Origin: Medicago truncatula
Lineage: Eukaryota; Streptophyta; Magnoliopsida; Fabales; Fabaceae
NCBI RefSeq assembly: GCF_003473485.1
Contig: NC_053045.1
Coordinates: 63,675,994 to 63,739,993 of the forward strand
Reading direction: 5' to 3'
Length of the DNA: 64,000 nt
Both the position numbers and the translations under genes were made by a program. Positions 52,360 through 64,000 of the stretch are shown in pieces (the first letter of the stretch is position 1; each line of letters starts with the position of its first letter). The notes beneath the pieces were generated by a model. That model saw only the letters and a program-made list of their open reading frames with translations. It did no database searches and had not been told where the DNA came from.

Positions 52360-55300
52360 TCTATGTCTCCTATTTGAATAATAATTTCAATTTTCATTGT
52401 TTTTGTTTTTAGACTTTGGTTTATATGTGATTGAAAAATGTTAATCTCTTATTCTCATTAACATATATTGCCGTTTTCATTTTTAATTTAGATTACATAA
52501 AGCTTTTATTTTTATATCTTTTATTGTTTTTTAGTTTAGATAAGGAGACAAAGTGATTAGAAATTGTGACGCACAAAAAGTCGTTTATGAGGAAGAAGAG
52601 TCATATGATGGAGCATTGCAAAAGACATTGATAATGAGGCGTTTGAATTTAGTGTATTAAGAAATAGTGCACTATTTCTTTAATTTTTTTTTTTCAAATA
52701 CAAGAATGACAAAGAAACTTAAGATTGTATATATTATATTGGAAATTTTAGTGTTGCGTTTCGTGAATGCCCCTTTTTCTTCATGATTTGTAATTATTAA
52801 TTTATTGTATATCACATGTACATTAATACATGTGCATGAATTTAGATTATTTTTTCACGAGTTTTTATCGACACCCTCGGTAACACTTTTCACGTAAGAA
52901 ATTCTAAGGTGAACTCTCACATAATAATTAATAGTTATATACAACCAATATTTCTTTAAAAAAAAGTTATATACAACCAATCAAATAAATACAAGTAACA
53001 AAGTAATAATAAAAATATAATTATTTAATAAAATATATTAATGCGATGTTTTCCTCTGTAACCAAAAAAAATATTAACGTGATACAAACTTCCTAAACAA
53101 GTCATCAAATTGTAATATTTTGAATAAACATTAATTTTTATGAGAATATTTTCCTTAATGAATAATGATGTCTTCAAATAAGTCATTTTATTATAAGATT
53201 TCAAATAATAATTAGCTTTAATGAGAAGATTATCCTTAATGACAAATTTTAATAATAATTGTTATGTATAATGTATTTAATTTTTTATGAATAAATTGAT
53301 TAATTTGTTTACTAACTTTTTTATTAAAAAAAAATGAAATATTTATGAATAAAAATAATTTGATCTTTTTAAAAAATTTAACCTAAAGACATTTTATAAT
53401 AATTATATTAATCTTTTTTGGAAAAGCGGTTAATTTCATTTTTTCAAAAGTTGATTTAATTTGGTGATATTTCTTTAATATCTAAGATATGTCTTTTTAC
53501 CACTAGACTAAACTTTTACAAATTTATTACATTAATCTATTATTTGCTAATTTTAATTTTTTTTTTTATACTTCATCTTACTCTTATGTGTGTGTGTGTG
53601 TGTGTCAAATTTTATCAACTTGTGATAAAATGAAATGAAAAGGGTTTCCAAGTTTTTTTAATAATACTTATTAGTTTAATCTATTTTTTTATCAAACCTA
53701 TTAATCTATTGTTCCTTTATATTATTAATATTAGTTTAATCTATTGTTCCTTTATATTAGTTTAATCTATTTTCTTATTTTCATATTATTTTCTATGACT
53801 CCTATTTGAATAATAATTTCAATTTTCACTGTTTTTGTTTTTAGACTTTGGTTTATATGTGATTGAAAAATGTTAATCTCTTATTCTCATTAACATATAT
53901 TGCCGTTTTCATTTTTAATTTAGATTACATAAAACTTTTATTTTTATATCTTTTATTGTTTTTTAGTTTGGACACGGAGACAAAGTGATTAGAAATTGTG
54001 GCGCACAAAAAGTCGTTTATGAGGAAGAAGTGTCGTATGATGGAACATTGCAAAAGACATTGATAATGAGGCGTTTGAATTTAGTGTATTAAGAAATAGT
54101 GCACTATTTCTTTAATTTTTTTTTTTCAAATACAAGAATGACAAAGAAACTGAAGATTGTATATATTATATTGGAAATTTTAGTGCTGCGTGTCGTGAAT
54201 GCCCCTTTTTCTTCATGATTTGTAAATACAAGTAACAAAGTAACAAAGTTATATATAACCAATCAAATAAATACAAGTAACAATGTAATAATAAAAATAT
54301 AATTATTTAATAAAATATATTAATGCGATATTTCCCTCTGTAACCAAAAAAAATATTAACGTGATACAAACTTCCTAAACAAGTCATCAAATTGTAATAT
54401 TTTGAATAAACATTAATTTTTATGAGAATATTTTCCTTAATGAATAATGATGTCTTCAAATAAGTCATTTTATTATAAGATTTCAAATAATAATTAGCTT
54501 TAATGAGAAGATTATCCTTAATGACAAATTTTAATAATAATTGTTATGTATAATGTATTTAATTTTTTATGAATAAATTGATTAATTTGTTTACTAACTT
54601 TTTTATAAAAAAAATGAAATATTTATGAATAAAAATAATTTGATCTTTTTAAAAAATGTAAACCTAAAGACATTTTATAATAATTATATTAATCTTTTTT
54701 GGAAAAGCGGTTAATTTCATTTTATCAAAAGTTGATTTAATTTGGTGATATGTCTTTAATATCTATGATATGTCTTTTTACCACTAGACTAAACTTTTAC
54801 AAATTTATTACATTAATCTATTATTTGCTAATTTTAATTTTAATTTTTTTTTTATACTTCATCTTACTCTTTTGTGTGTGTGTGTGTCAACTTTTATCAA
54901 CTTATGATAAAATGAAATGAAAAGTGTTTCCAAGTTTTTTTAATAATACTTATTAGTTTAATCTATTTTTTTTATCAAACCTATTAATCTATTGTTCCTT
55001 TATATTATTAACATTAGTTTAATCTATTGTTCCTTTATATTAGTTTAATCTATTTTCTTATTTTCATATTATTTTCTATGACTCCTATTTGAATAATAAT
55101 TTTAATTTTTACTATTTTTGTTTTTAGACTTTGGTTTATATGTGATTGAAAAATGTTAATCTCTTATTCTCATTAACATATATTGCCGTTTTCATTTTTA
55201 ATTTAGATTACATAAAGCTTTTATTTTTATATCTTTTATTGTTTTTTAGTTTAGACAAGGAGACAAAGTGATTAGAAATTGTGGCGCACAAAAAGTCGTT

Positions 55301-56400
55301 TATGAGGAAGAAGAGTCATATGATGGAACATTGCAAAAGACATTGATAATGAGGCGTTTGAATTTAGTGTATTAAGAAATAGTGCACTATTTCTTTAATT
55401 TTTTTTTTCAAATACAAGAATGACAAAGAAACTGAAGATTGTATATATTATATTGGAAATTTTAGTGTTGCGTGTCGTGAATGCCCCTTTTTCTTCATGA
55501 TTTGTAATTATTAATTTATTGTATATCACATGTACATGAATAATACAAGTATATTAATATATGTGCATGAATTTAGATTATTTTTTCACGAGTTTTTATC
55601 GACACCCTTGGTAACACTTTTCACGTAAGAAATTCTAAGGTGAACTCTCACATAATAATTAATAGTTATATACAACCAATCAAATAAATACAAGTAACAA
55701 AATAATAATAAAAATATAATTATTTAATAAAATATATTAATGCGATATTTCCCTCTGTAACCAAAAAAAATATTAACGTGATACAAACTTCCTAAACAAG
55801 TCATCAAATTGTAATATTTTGAATAAACATTAATTTTTATGAGAATATTTTCCTTAATGAATAATGATGTCTTCAAATAAGTCATTTTATTATAAGATTT
55901 CAAATCATAATTAGCTTTAATGAGAAGATTATCCTTAATGACAAATTTTAATAATAATTGTTATGTATAATGTATTTAATTTTTTATGAATAAATTGATT
56001 AATTTGTTTACTAACTTTTTTATAAAAAGAAAATGAAATATTTATGAATAAAAATACTTTGATCTTTTTTAAAAAATTTAAACCTAAAGACATTTTTAAA
56101 ATAATTATATTAATCTTTTTTGAAAAAGCGGTTAATTTCATTTTATCAAAAGTTGATTTAATTTGGTGATATGTCTTTTTACCACTAGACTAAACTTTTA
56201 CAAATTTATTACATTAATCTGTTATTTGCTAATTTTAATTTTTTATTTGATACTTCATCTTACTCTTATGTGTGTGTGTGTCAAATTTTATCAACTTGTG
56301 ATAAAATGAAATGAAAAGGGTTTCCAATTTTTTTTAATAATACTTATTAGTTTAATCTATTTTTTTTTTATCAAACCTATTAATCTATTGTTCCTTTATA
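52360..56400. repeat. Three tandem repeats of 1.3-1.4 kb in the Helitron
   Basis: The anchor agactttggtttatatgtga occurs at 52411, 53843 and 55126 (spacing 1432 and 1283 bp). Each unit has a less AT-rich core (gattagaaattgtggcgcac, aaaaagtcgtttatgaggaa, gacattgataatgaggcgtt) set in AT-rich sequence. The middle unit lacks about 150-200 bp present in the others (the attgtatatcacatgtaca block). No long frame is conserved across units. Confidence 0.88.
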
Positions 56401-58124
56401 TTATTGACATTAAAAGAGTTTTCTTTTACTTTATTTTGGATATGTAAATATTGATCCTAATTATAGTGCATTATATTTGATTGAATTTTTTTTTCTTCAA
56501 AAGATTCATCCAAGTCAAAGTTAACCGTGTTTGATTTTATATTTGGATCATATGATATTTTGCCTAAAAAACATTTCGAATTAGACTTCAAACAAACCTA
56601 TAAATGATTATTATAGTTTTTTAGTTACAGTTAATTTCGATTTTTATTGTTTTTTTATAGTTTTTTTTTTATTGAAATCATTAAAAAAGTATTGATTTCT
56701 ATAATCCTAATGTGCATTAATCATAATTAAAAAAGATATTTTATCAAAAGATAAAGAATGACAATTGAATATTTAAATGTTTGAGTTTTAATTGTTCAAA
56801 AAAAAAATGTTTGAGTTTTATTAAGGAAATTAATACATAATAAAAGAGAGTACAACGGATAGTCTAACTCATATTATACCATGCAAACCATCTCCTTCTC
56901 CTGAAAAATAAAATAAAAATATACCTATTTTTTGTCCTAAAAAATAACTTCTTTTTTTTTTTAAGTAAAAGTGGGATGAGCACTTTCAATATGTCATTAT
57001 TTTTTAATGAACTGAAGAGAGTTTCATTGATGAGGAAATTAAAATCAATCAATAGTAAATGACCACTAACATAGGAAATACAATCATTTAATTCCTTCGT
57101 CGTTTGTAAGAAAAATAATTCAATAAAAAAAAAATTAAATTTAAGCAAACATAAGTTTGTGATCGTCATGGGTATAAAAAAAAAATTAATTATGGATGAT
57201 GGTAACTATTTAAAAAGAAATTAAGCAGACATGCTTTAGCATCCACGCCTACAGGTGTTCATGGGATGAGTCGGTTTTCATTATAATCTATTACCCGATG
57301 CAATCAAGTTTCATTAGGTTTGATCAATAAATAATTACACGTAACTTTATTTTAAACAAATCTTAAAAATATATATAATTAAATTACATTCTATATTATA
57401 AAAATTTCAAGACTTGGACTAGATTCTACTAATTAAAATTTGAACACTTGAATTTAATTGAAACACTTTAAATCTCTATGACATGGACCAGGTATATAAT
57501 AGTGTGAAACTGGGTCAATGCGTAGAAGAAACGCGTTGTATAGCTCAAATACAATGTTAAATGAGCAAGGATGGATACATCGCAGCCTGAATGCAGTAAA
57601 AAATAAGCAAGGGTCTCCACATCTTTGTAAACGAGTGTGGGTAATCAAGTTAGTTAATGAGAGTATGATCTGTTTTAGAACATGGAATAAAGGTACTCTT
57701 ATTTGAACATATATGGAAATAGTTTTTTTTTTTTTTTTAGATCACATATATGGAAATAGTTGACGCTATGACTAAAATGAAGATTAATTTTTTTTTTTTT
57801 GGTAGATAAATGAAGATTAATTTTATGTGCCAGCAAAAAACTATGTGGGTAGGTGAAAAGGCGAAAGAATTGGATAGTTCAAGATATAAACATTGATAAA
57901 CTGCAAAAGTTAGATTGAGAAATGATGTATGCATTATTGTGGATAAGGAATTGAAAAAGGATATTGTGGATGTAAAGAGGATGTGAGATTTGATTGTATC
58001 CCACAAATTTTTAGTTTAATAAGACATCTTTATTTTTTATTTTTTTAAAGGAAATAAGACATCTTTAATGTTATGAGTGTTTACCCATCTTAGGTAGGTT
58101 TGGAAGAATATTCTAAAGTTAAAA

Positions 58125-58790
58125 TTTGAAAAGTTAAATTCAAGATATACCACAAGGAGAAAATATTTTTCTAGGAGGGGGTCTAAATGGGCATGTAAGA
58201 AGTGCTTGATAAGTTTTAAAGGCTTGAATGAGGGTATAGCCTTGGGGAGATAAATGCATTGGATAAATTCATCCTAGATTTTTTTTTTGTCTTTTAATCT
58301 TACTTTAGGAAAATAAAAAGGAAATTTATTACATACAAGAGTGGGATTTCATGTTCTCAAATAGATTTATTTCTTATTAGGAATTATGACAGAAATATTT
58401 GTTTGAATTTAAAGTTTTACAAGGAGAGAGTTTGACCATCCAACATATAGTATTGGTTATGGATGTAAGGGTTAAGATAAGAGCGGAGATGAGAGGCCAT
58501 GATTGGGAAACAAGGATCAAGTGGTGACATTTAAAGGATCAAAACCAAAGTGTTTTTCTGCAAAAGATTTTGAAGGAAGGTTGTGTGAAGCTACATAGAA
58601 GTGAAAATGATACGTGGAACAAGATGACATATGAGATTAGAAAAGTAGCAAAAGAGACACTGGAAGAATTAATAGGTTTTGGACCTAGCTAGGAGTAAAA
58701 AATCTTGGTGGAACCAAAGAGTTCAAATTAAAGTGAGAATCAAAACAGTACTTCACTAATAAAAAATAGGGATAAGGGTGATACATATGA
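58125..58790 (+). pseudogene. RTE-type LINE fragment (endonuclease to RT linker)
   Basis: In broken frames one can read IPQGENIFLGGGLNGHV (the GGDLNGHVG motif of the endonuclease with Asp changed to Gly), then IYYIQEWDFMFSNRFI, LQGESLTIQHIVLVMDVRVK and, after a stop, NKMTYEIRKVAKETLEELIG. This order matches the RTE-clade LINE ORF often annotated in plants as craniofacial development protein 2-like. Several stops and frame changes are present, and no reverse transcriptase follows. Recognised by recalled motifs. Confidence 0.65.
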
Positions 58791-59113
58791 AGACTATTAC
58801 ACATTAAGAAATTTAGCACATTCCAACCTTGATGACAGGGTTGTTTTCGAGGGGTGTGTTTTTTAGGATATAGTAAAGGCTGATTAGAGTAGTTTAAGTA
58901 GTTAAAAGGTACTTTTTTAGGATATAGTAAAGAAAAAACTAAGAGTTACTAACTCTACGATACCATTCAACATTTTCTACATTTTTTAGGCTGATAAGTT
59001 TAAATATAAAGGATTCTCATATAAAGCTAATATTTTTTCTTTCTCTTCAACGTGTACACAAATGCATGCAAAGGTGTTAATATTAATTTCGTTACTTTAC
59101 ATTTAATATACAG

Positions 59114-60605
59114 ATCTGCGTATCGGTGACGATGACTTTAAGAACCTTTGTTTGACTGAAATTGAAATGTTGCTTCAGGAAAACGGAGAGTCGCTTACTG
59201 ACTTCAAATCTATACCCAGGCCAAACGCAGCAGACATGCCAACTTTCACAAACAAGCTTATCGTTGATGAGCTAAATTACAACAAAGATGAACTGTAAAA
59301 GACACATGCTGATATGTTACTGATGCTGATTGATGAACAAATATATGTGCATGAAAAGATCATGGAGTCTGTTGGTTCTGACGACGATGGTTTCTTTTTC
59401 TTATATGGTTACGGTGGTATTGGAAAAACCTTTATATGAAAACATTGTCGGCTGCTGTTAGATCGAAGGGGTTAATTCTATTGAATGATGCATCTAGCGG
59501 TATAATGACTCTTCTATTACCAGAAGGAAGAACCGCACACTCGACGCTGACAGTCCCTATTGAGATTATGAGGCATCATCGCTTACGATGGAAAAGGATA
59601 GTCCTAGGGCAGACCTGGTGCGTGCTGCAAAGTTGATAATTTGGGATGAGGCTCCATTGATGCACTGATGGTGTTTTGAGGCAGTTGACCGATCAATGCG
59701 TGATATCATGTCCAAAAATGATCCCCTAAACGAGTTTAAACCATTTGGTGGAATGACAATAGTTTTAGGTGGTGATATCAGGCAGATATTGCCTGTTGTC
59801 CGAAAAGGAACGAGGCAGTATATTGTTGATGCATCAATCAATTCATCAAAGATATGTGCTTATTTTAATGTGTTGAGACTTACTGTTAATATGAGATTGG
59901 GTGCATCTTTGGTACCTGCAGAGCAGAAAGAAATTGCTAATTTTGGCAAGTGGATACTCTGAATTGGAGACGGCAACAACGCTTCAGATGAGAATGGTGA
60001 AATGAAGGTAGAAATTCCTGAAGATTATTTTTCCAAGAAAGGGGAATACTCGCACCAACGCTTGATTCAGTTGAACATGTTAACGAATATATGATGTCAC
60101 TGATTCCAGGTGAAGAGAAAGAGTATTTAAACTCTGATTCTGTTTGTCGCTCGGGTGAAAATTCTGATGTCCAAAGTGAGTGGTTCACAACTGAATTCCT
60201 TAATGGTATTTAGAGCTCTGGAATTTCAAATCACCGGTTGAAACTAAAGGTGGGATGTCCAGTTATGTTGATGAGAAACATCGATCAGGCCAATGGACTG
60301 TGTAATGGTACAAGGCTGACAGTTACACATCTAGGGAAGATCACGATAGCTGCTACCGTAATTACAGGAAAAAGGGCAGGTACCAAGGTATTCATTCCCA
60401 GGATGAATCTTATTCCGAGTGGTCCAGGACTACCCTTCAAATTCATGCGCAGATAATTTCCATTGACGCTTTGTTTTGCAATGACAATAAATAAAAGTCA
60501 GGGTCAATCTTTATCTCGAGTGGGAGTTTATTTTCCTAAGCCTGTGTTCACGCATGGGCAACTCTATGTCGCTGTCTCTCGAGTTACTTCTAGAAAAGTT
60601 TTTTA
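59114..60605 (+). pseudogene. Helitron helicase (PIF1-like) pseudogene
   Basis: After a splice-acceptor-like cag the frame reads LRIGDDDFKNLCLTEIEMLL, then the Walker A motif FLYGYGGIGKTF (59401-59435), SSGIMTLLLPEGRTAHS, Walker B WDEAPL, PFGGMTIVLGGDIRQILPVV, KLKVGCPVMLMRNIDQANGL, and finally [20 protein letters not shown] with QLYVAVSRV. These are the helicase motifs of plant Helitron RepHel proteins. Stops at about 59296 and 59437 and several frame changes break it. There is no Rep nuclease domain upstream. In an intact element the helicase would unwind DNA during rolling-circle transfer. Confidence 0.88.
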
Positions 60606-61913
60606 AAAAGTATGATCATTGGTTATGTTTTAGAATTGTTGCTGCTATAATTTAGAAAACTAAAGTTGCGCATTGATTGAAAGTTATTGTTTTTTTTTTT
60701 TTAATTTCTTTGTAAGGCGTACCGGTCATTATAGACATGCAATTTCTATATAAGCAGATCTTCCTGCCATTGACTATTAATTCATGCATTTTTCAGGTTT
60801 AACAATCCGCGGAACCTTTTTTTTTTACATCGTTGTTACCCCTAAAATACAATATTTACATTAGACCATTTGTTTTGTAAAAATTAAAAACAAATAACAA
60901 TTGGTGTTTCTGTAGCCCAAACTATATTTATACACACCCGTAAAAATTAAACGTTTGCATTTACCGACTACGTGTATGCATGTGACAATGACTATTATAT
61001 AAAAAATACATATTTTATAGTTTTTATGATTAATAAAATACATTTTGTCAACAAATATTATTACACAGTACGTCGGCGTATTTTTGCAAGTAAATTACAT
61101 ATGCTAAGTTTAACAATGAATGCATCTTATACTACAAATAATTAGTACAAGTATAATAATCCAAATATTTTTATCGTTATATGCAATGTTTAGATATTTC
61201 AAAATATATACAAAATTAAGATGATATTTTTTTCATATCGAATTTAAAATCTATACATTTGATCAAAAAAGTTTTTTGTTTCCCGTGTTGGCACGGGTCA
61301 CTATACTAGTTAAATAAGAATAAGAAATAAAATGTGGTGGGGTAGGGTGTTGAATGAAAAAACCATTGGAGAGGTAAAAATTGAATAGGTGTTGAATTAA
61401 GAGAGAGAAAATGATGTGGAGTGTTGGGAATTGAAAAAGTGGATGTTGAGAGTTGTTGAATATATTTTGGCATTGTAAATGGTCTTATTTTGGTTTGACA
61501 AATTCAGTTTCTTGCCAACCTACAATGACAAATGAATTTAAAACATGTGTGAGTATGTGACTCAAAGAAAATAGATACGCAATTTGGCTAGCTAATTATT
61601 ATAATATTCATTAGAGTTCGTATGATGTTAGATTTCTAGAGGTTCCTATCGTGAAACTCCAAGATCTCCTCTTTGATAACATGTCAAAAGCTTGTATTTT
61701 TAAGAATATAGTGTAGTCTTGTAGTTTTCTTTTCTCTTAGGTTTTGCCCTTTTGAACAATTAAAAAGTTCATTTTTTTTTCTTCAAATATTGTTAAAAAT
61801 TAAAAAGTTAAAAATGGCAAAAAAATAGTGTAATCCGTAATCTAGATTATAGTATATCAGGTGGAAAAAAATCCAGTGATTAGGTGTTAAATTAAATTAA
61901 TTAATTAATTAAA

Positions 61914-62230
61914 GGTTTAAATGCTCGATTGATCCCTTAACTTGATTTCAAACATCAGTTTGGTTCCATAAGTAATAAAAAGTTTGCTAAGGTCTCTTAA
62001 CTTTATTTAAAGTATCAGTTTTGTTATTTCTGTTAATTTAATTAAAAAAACATTAAATTTTGGTCCTTAACTAATTTAATTAGTATTAATTTGGTATCTA
62101 AACTTAATTTTTTTTAAATTAAATTAATAAAAAAGATAAAACCGATACTTTAAATAAAGTTAAGGGACCTAAACAGATATTTTATACTTGTAGGGTCAAA
62201 TTGATAAGGGACCAATCGAACATTTAAGCC
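61914..62230. mobile_element. 317-bp Mutator-type MITE
   Basis: ggtttaaatgctcgattgat on the left pairs with the inverted ...accaatcgaacatttaagcc on the right, and the arms continue through the cttaactttatttaaagtat block. The flanks ttaattaaa (61905-61913) and ataattaaa (62231-62239) agree at 8 of 9 positions. It lies about 250 bp before the EH-domain gene start. Confidence 0.78.
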
Positions 62231-62481
62231 ATAATTAAAAAGTCCCACTCAAAACAAATCAAACTACTAGTAAAACCTGAATTTTCAATTGAAGTAAACG
62301 ATTTCTTAAAATAAAATAAAAATTGAAGCAAACGATGCAAAGCATGATATAAAACCGAGAAACTCGTCCCACTTGGTTGCGTAAAAAGGAACAAAACTTA
62401 AATAAACAAACACACTCAACTCAAGATTTAACAGTCAGTTTCTTGCGTTACTATACTGAAACCGAGATTCATTCCAAAAAG

Positions 62482-63121
62482 ATGAAAGCAGTTTCCGATT
62501 GGATCCATTCTTCTTCAAATGAGCACATTGAAACGTACCAGCAATGGTTCATCTTAGCCGATTCAGGTTTTTTCTACTTCACTTCTTCATTTCTTCACTT
62601 TCTTTCACACACATTGTAAAACCAATTCATCACTATTTATTTTCGGTTTTCATTGATTGATGGTAGATGGAGATGGCCGTATTAGTGGAAATGATGCTAT
62701 CAAGTTCTTTGCTCTCTCCAACTTGTCTCGCCCTCAGCTCAAGCAGGTTTATACAATTTTTTTTCTTTCAATTTTTGTTCCTCATTTCAGTTACAATAAC
62801 TTTATCAAATGTTAATTTACTTGCAAATCGCAATTAAGCTGGCTTAATTGCATTGTTTCACTATTAATTTCCTATTTCCCTGATCACAGGTTTGGGCTAT
62901 TGCGGATACCAAGAGACAAGGTTTTTTAGGTTTTGAAGAGTTTGTTACTGCAATGCAGGTTATATACATTTTAAAATGCTGAATTTGTGTTGCGTTTTAA
63001 TATGAATGGATGATCTGATATCAAAATCTGACTTTAAAATCGAATGTTTGTTGCAATAAACAGCTCATTTCTGTGGGACAGGCAGGGTATGATCTCAACT
63101 CAGATATCCTGAAAACTCAGA
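62482..63121 (+). CDS. EH-domain protein, first four exons (continues past window)
   Basis: Exons 62482-62566, 62667-62746, 62890-62958 and 63064-63121 have GT/AG borders and a continuous frame. The product starts MKAVSDWIHSSSNEHIETYQ, then QWFILADSDGDGRISGNDAI (EF-hand loop DGDGRIS spanning exons 1-2), KFFALSNLSRPQLKQVWAIA, DTKRQGFLGFEEFVTAMQ and LISVGQAGYDLNSDILKTQ. This is an N-terminal EH domain (NPF-motif binding) with calcium-binding loop, closest in memory to plant EHD1/EHD2, which go on to a dynamin-like GTPase domain and act in endocytic recycling. Exon 5 must lie beyond 64000 or after the inserted sequence at 63130-64000. In-frame upstream codons to 62377 are treated as leader. Confidence 0.85.
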
Positions 63122-63127
63122 GTAAGT

Positions 63128-63761
63128 TTGCTTGCGTTTTATTTTAAGATATTGTGTCCTTATATGTTTGCATTACATAAGTCATCCTCGAGAGAGGTTG
63201 AGGGTGATGGATTCGCCGGTGTTGGTTGCTTCCACTGCGATGGGGGAGCCGGTCTAAGGGGAGGTACCTGCAGAAGTCACTTCGATGCCAAAGTCATAAT
63301 ATTATAGTAGTGAAGTAGAGGGATTAGAGATACCTCAAATAGGGTTCGGTACACCTGTTATGACTTGGTCAGTGATTCTAGTCCTGTCCTGTTACGAATA
63401 TCCATCCTGTCATGGAAAGGACGATGAAGTGAGGTCTCGTGTAATGACCTCTTTATCTGTTGAATGTAAATCATTTGGCATGATGCTGGCTACTCAATGT
63501 GTAGCTATGATGCTTAATTTATGGATACCAATAAGAGAAAGTTCATTAATGTTTAATTTCCTTGGTATTAATGTTATACATTTAAATTTCAAGGAATATT
63601 GAAACAACAAACAAACCTGAGAAAATCTACTCGTCTTAATAATTGCAGAAATGGCTAACCTAGTAAACTCATGAACTACCTATACAGGGAGGGTGTTGGT
63701 CTCGATATGCATACTGATGCTATATGTAATACCAATATATTATCTGTTGTGTTGAAATATA
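63128..63761. other. Intron 4 sequence of the EH-domain gene
   Basis: No further exon is seen. The block at 63180-63400 is GC-richer than the intron around it; on the minus strand it reads in broken form as a protein-like segment (with IEVTSAGTSP and NTGESITLNLSRG), perhaps a transposon or gene relic. No family is recognised. Confidence 0.35.
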
Positions 63762-64000
63762 CTACCTCCGTCCCTAATTATAAGGCCCTTTTGAAAAAAT
63801 AACGGGAATTAAGATAGTTGATATTTGTATTAAATATGTTTGTAATTACTATTGTTTTTACAATTTTATCCTTTAAGAAAGAGGGTTGGCTTATGTTTTC
63901 AACATTCTATTTATTGCTGATTGAAGAAAAAGATGTATAATAAATAGGGGCATGTATGTAAAAAAATAATTAATGTAGTTGGAAATAGAAAAGGGGTCTT
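63762..64000. mobile_element. Stowaway-like MITE, cut by the window end
   Basis: After a TA (63760-63761) it begins ctacctccgtccctaattat, a typical Stowaway-type end. The window's last bases, aaaggggtctt, are the start of the matching inverted arm (aaggccctttt near 63782), so the element probably ends just beyond 64000. Confidence 0.65.

Larger units (their letters stand above)
50858..61309 (+). mobile_element. 10.4 kb decayed autonomous-type Helitron
   Basis: The 5' end is TCTATATAATATAAATTTAG directly after an A (50857). The 3' end has the hairpin cccgtgttggcacggg (61282-61297), then tcactata and CTAG at 61306-61309, followed by T. This gives the A/T insertion site and TC...CTAG ends of plant Helitrons. 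Inside are AT-rich sequence, three long tandem repeats (52.4-56.4 kb), a LINE fragment (58.1-58.8 kb) and a helicase pseudogene near the 3' end on the same strand. No Rep nuclease domain was found, so it cannot move on its own. Confidence 0.75.
50331..61483. mobile_element. Small Harbinger-like element split by a Helitron
   Basis: The left end accatttacaatggca and the right end cattgtaaatggt are inverted, and ctta follows or precedes both (50327-50330 and 61484-61487), so the two ends belong together. Excluding the Helitron at 50858-61309, the element is about 700 bp: 527 bp on the left, with ttcaacatgttgaa palindromes at 50360-50465 and a ctataaatag TATA box near 50601, and 174 bp on the right. 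No transposase is present. The superfamily is inferred from the short flanking repeat. Confidence 0.62.

Overview
This is AT-rich nuclear DNA from a dicot, with intron-split genes, dense MITEs, Mutator-like elements, Helitrons, tRNA-derived SINEs and a solo LTR. The gene families and repeats (an F-box/LRR family expanded in legumes, the SINE, the OTU-bearing MULE) suggest a legume close to Medicago. That assignment is inference; the sequence alone does not prove it.

Host genes: a decayed and duplicated F-box/LRR gene (5.3-6.3 kb, +); an OVATE-family transcriptional repressor (8.5-9.0 kb, +); a RING E3 ligase (18.9-19.6 kb, +); a four-exon ACC oxidase-type gene (23.6-29.5 kb, +) split in exon 3 by a 4.3 kb MULE; a TPR/PB1 protein of the Phox/CLMP1 family (33.8-36.1 kb, -); a five-exon plant/fungal atypical dual-specificity phosphatase (46.2-48.5 kb, -); and the first four exons of an EH-domain protein (62.5 kb to the window end, +). 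These genes do not form a pathway or an operon.

Mobile DNA fills most of the rest. 0-5 kb: a MULE-family remnant containing a 1.2 kb foldback with a 9-bp target duplication, a Stowaway MITE and a 2.3 kb solo LTR. 10.6-18.3 kb: two abutting Harbinger-type MITEs, several Mutator-type MITEs and three successive elements with GGTGGCATTTA-type ends, one carrying a nested foldback. 24.6-28.9 kb: a MULE with a decayed transposase and an OTU-like protease domain in the same reading frame, flanked by exact 9-bp duplications inside the oxidase exon. 29.9-32.5 kb: a non-autonomous Helitron with internal tandem repeats and a SINE insertion. 50.3-61.5 kb: a small Harbinger-like element interrupted by a 10.4 kb decayed Helitron, which holds long tandem repeats, an RTE-type LINE fragment and helicase remains.

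The strongest findings are the OTU-MULE insertion in the oxidase gene, with its palindromic subterminal arrays, and the Helitron-in-Harbinger nest whose ends can be placed to the base. Both rest on boundaries read directly from the sequence. Family names rest on recalled motifs, since no search was run.
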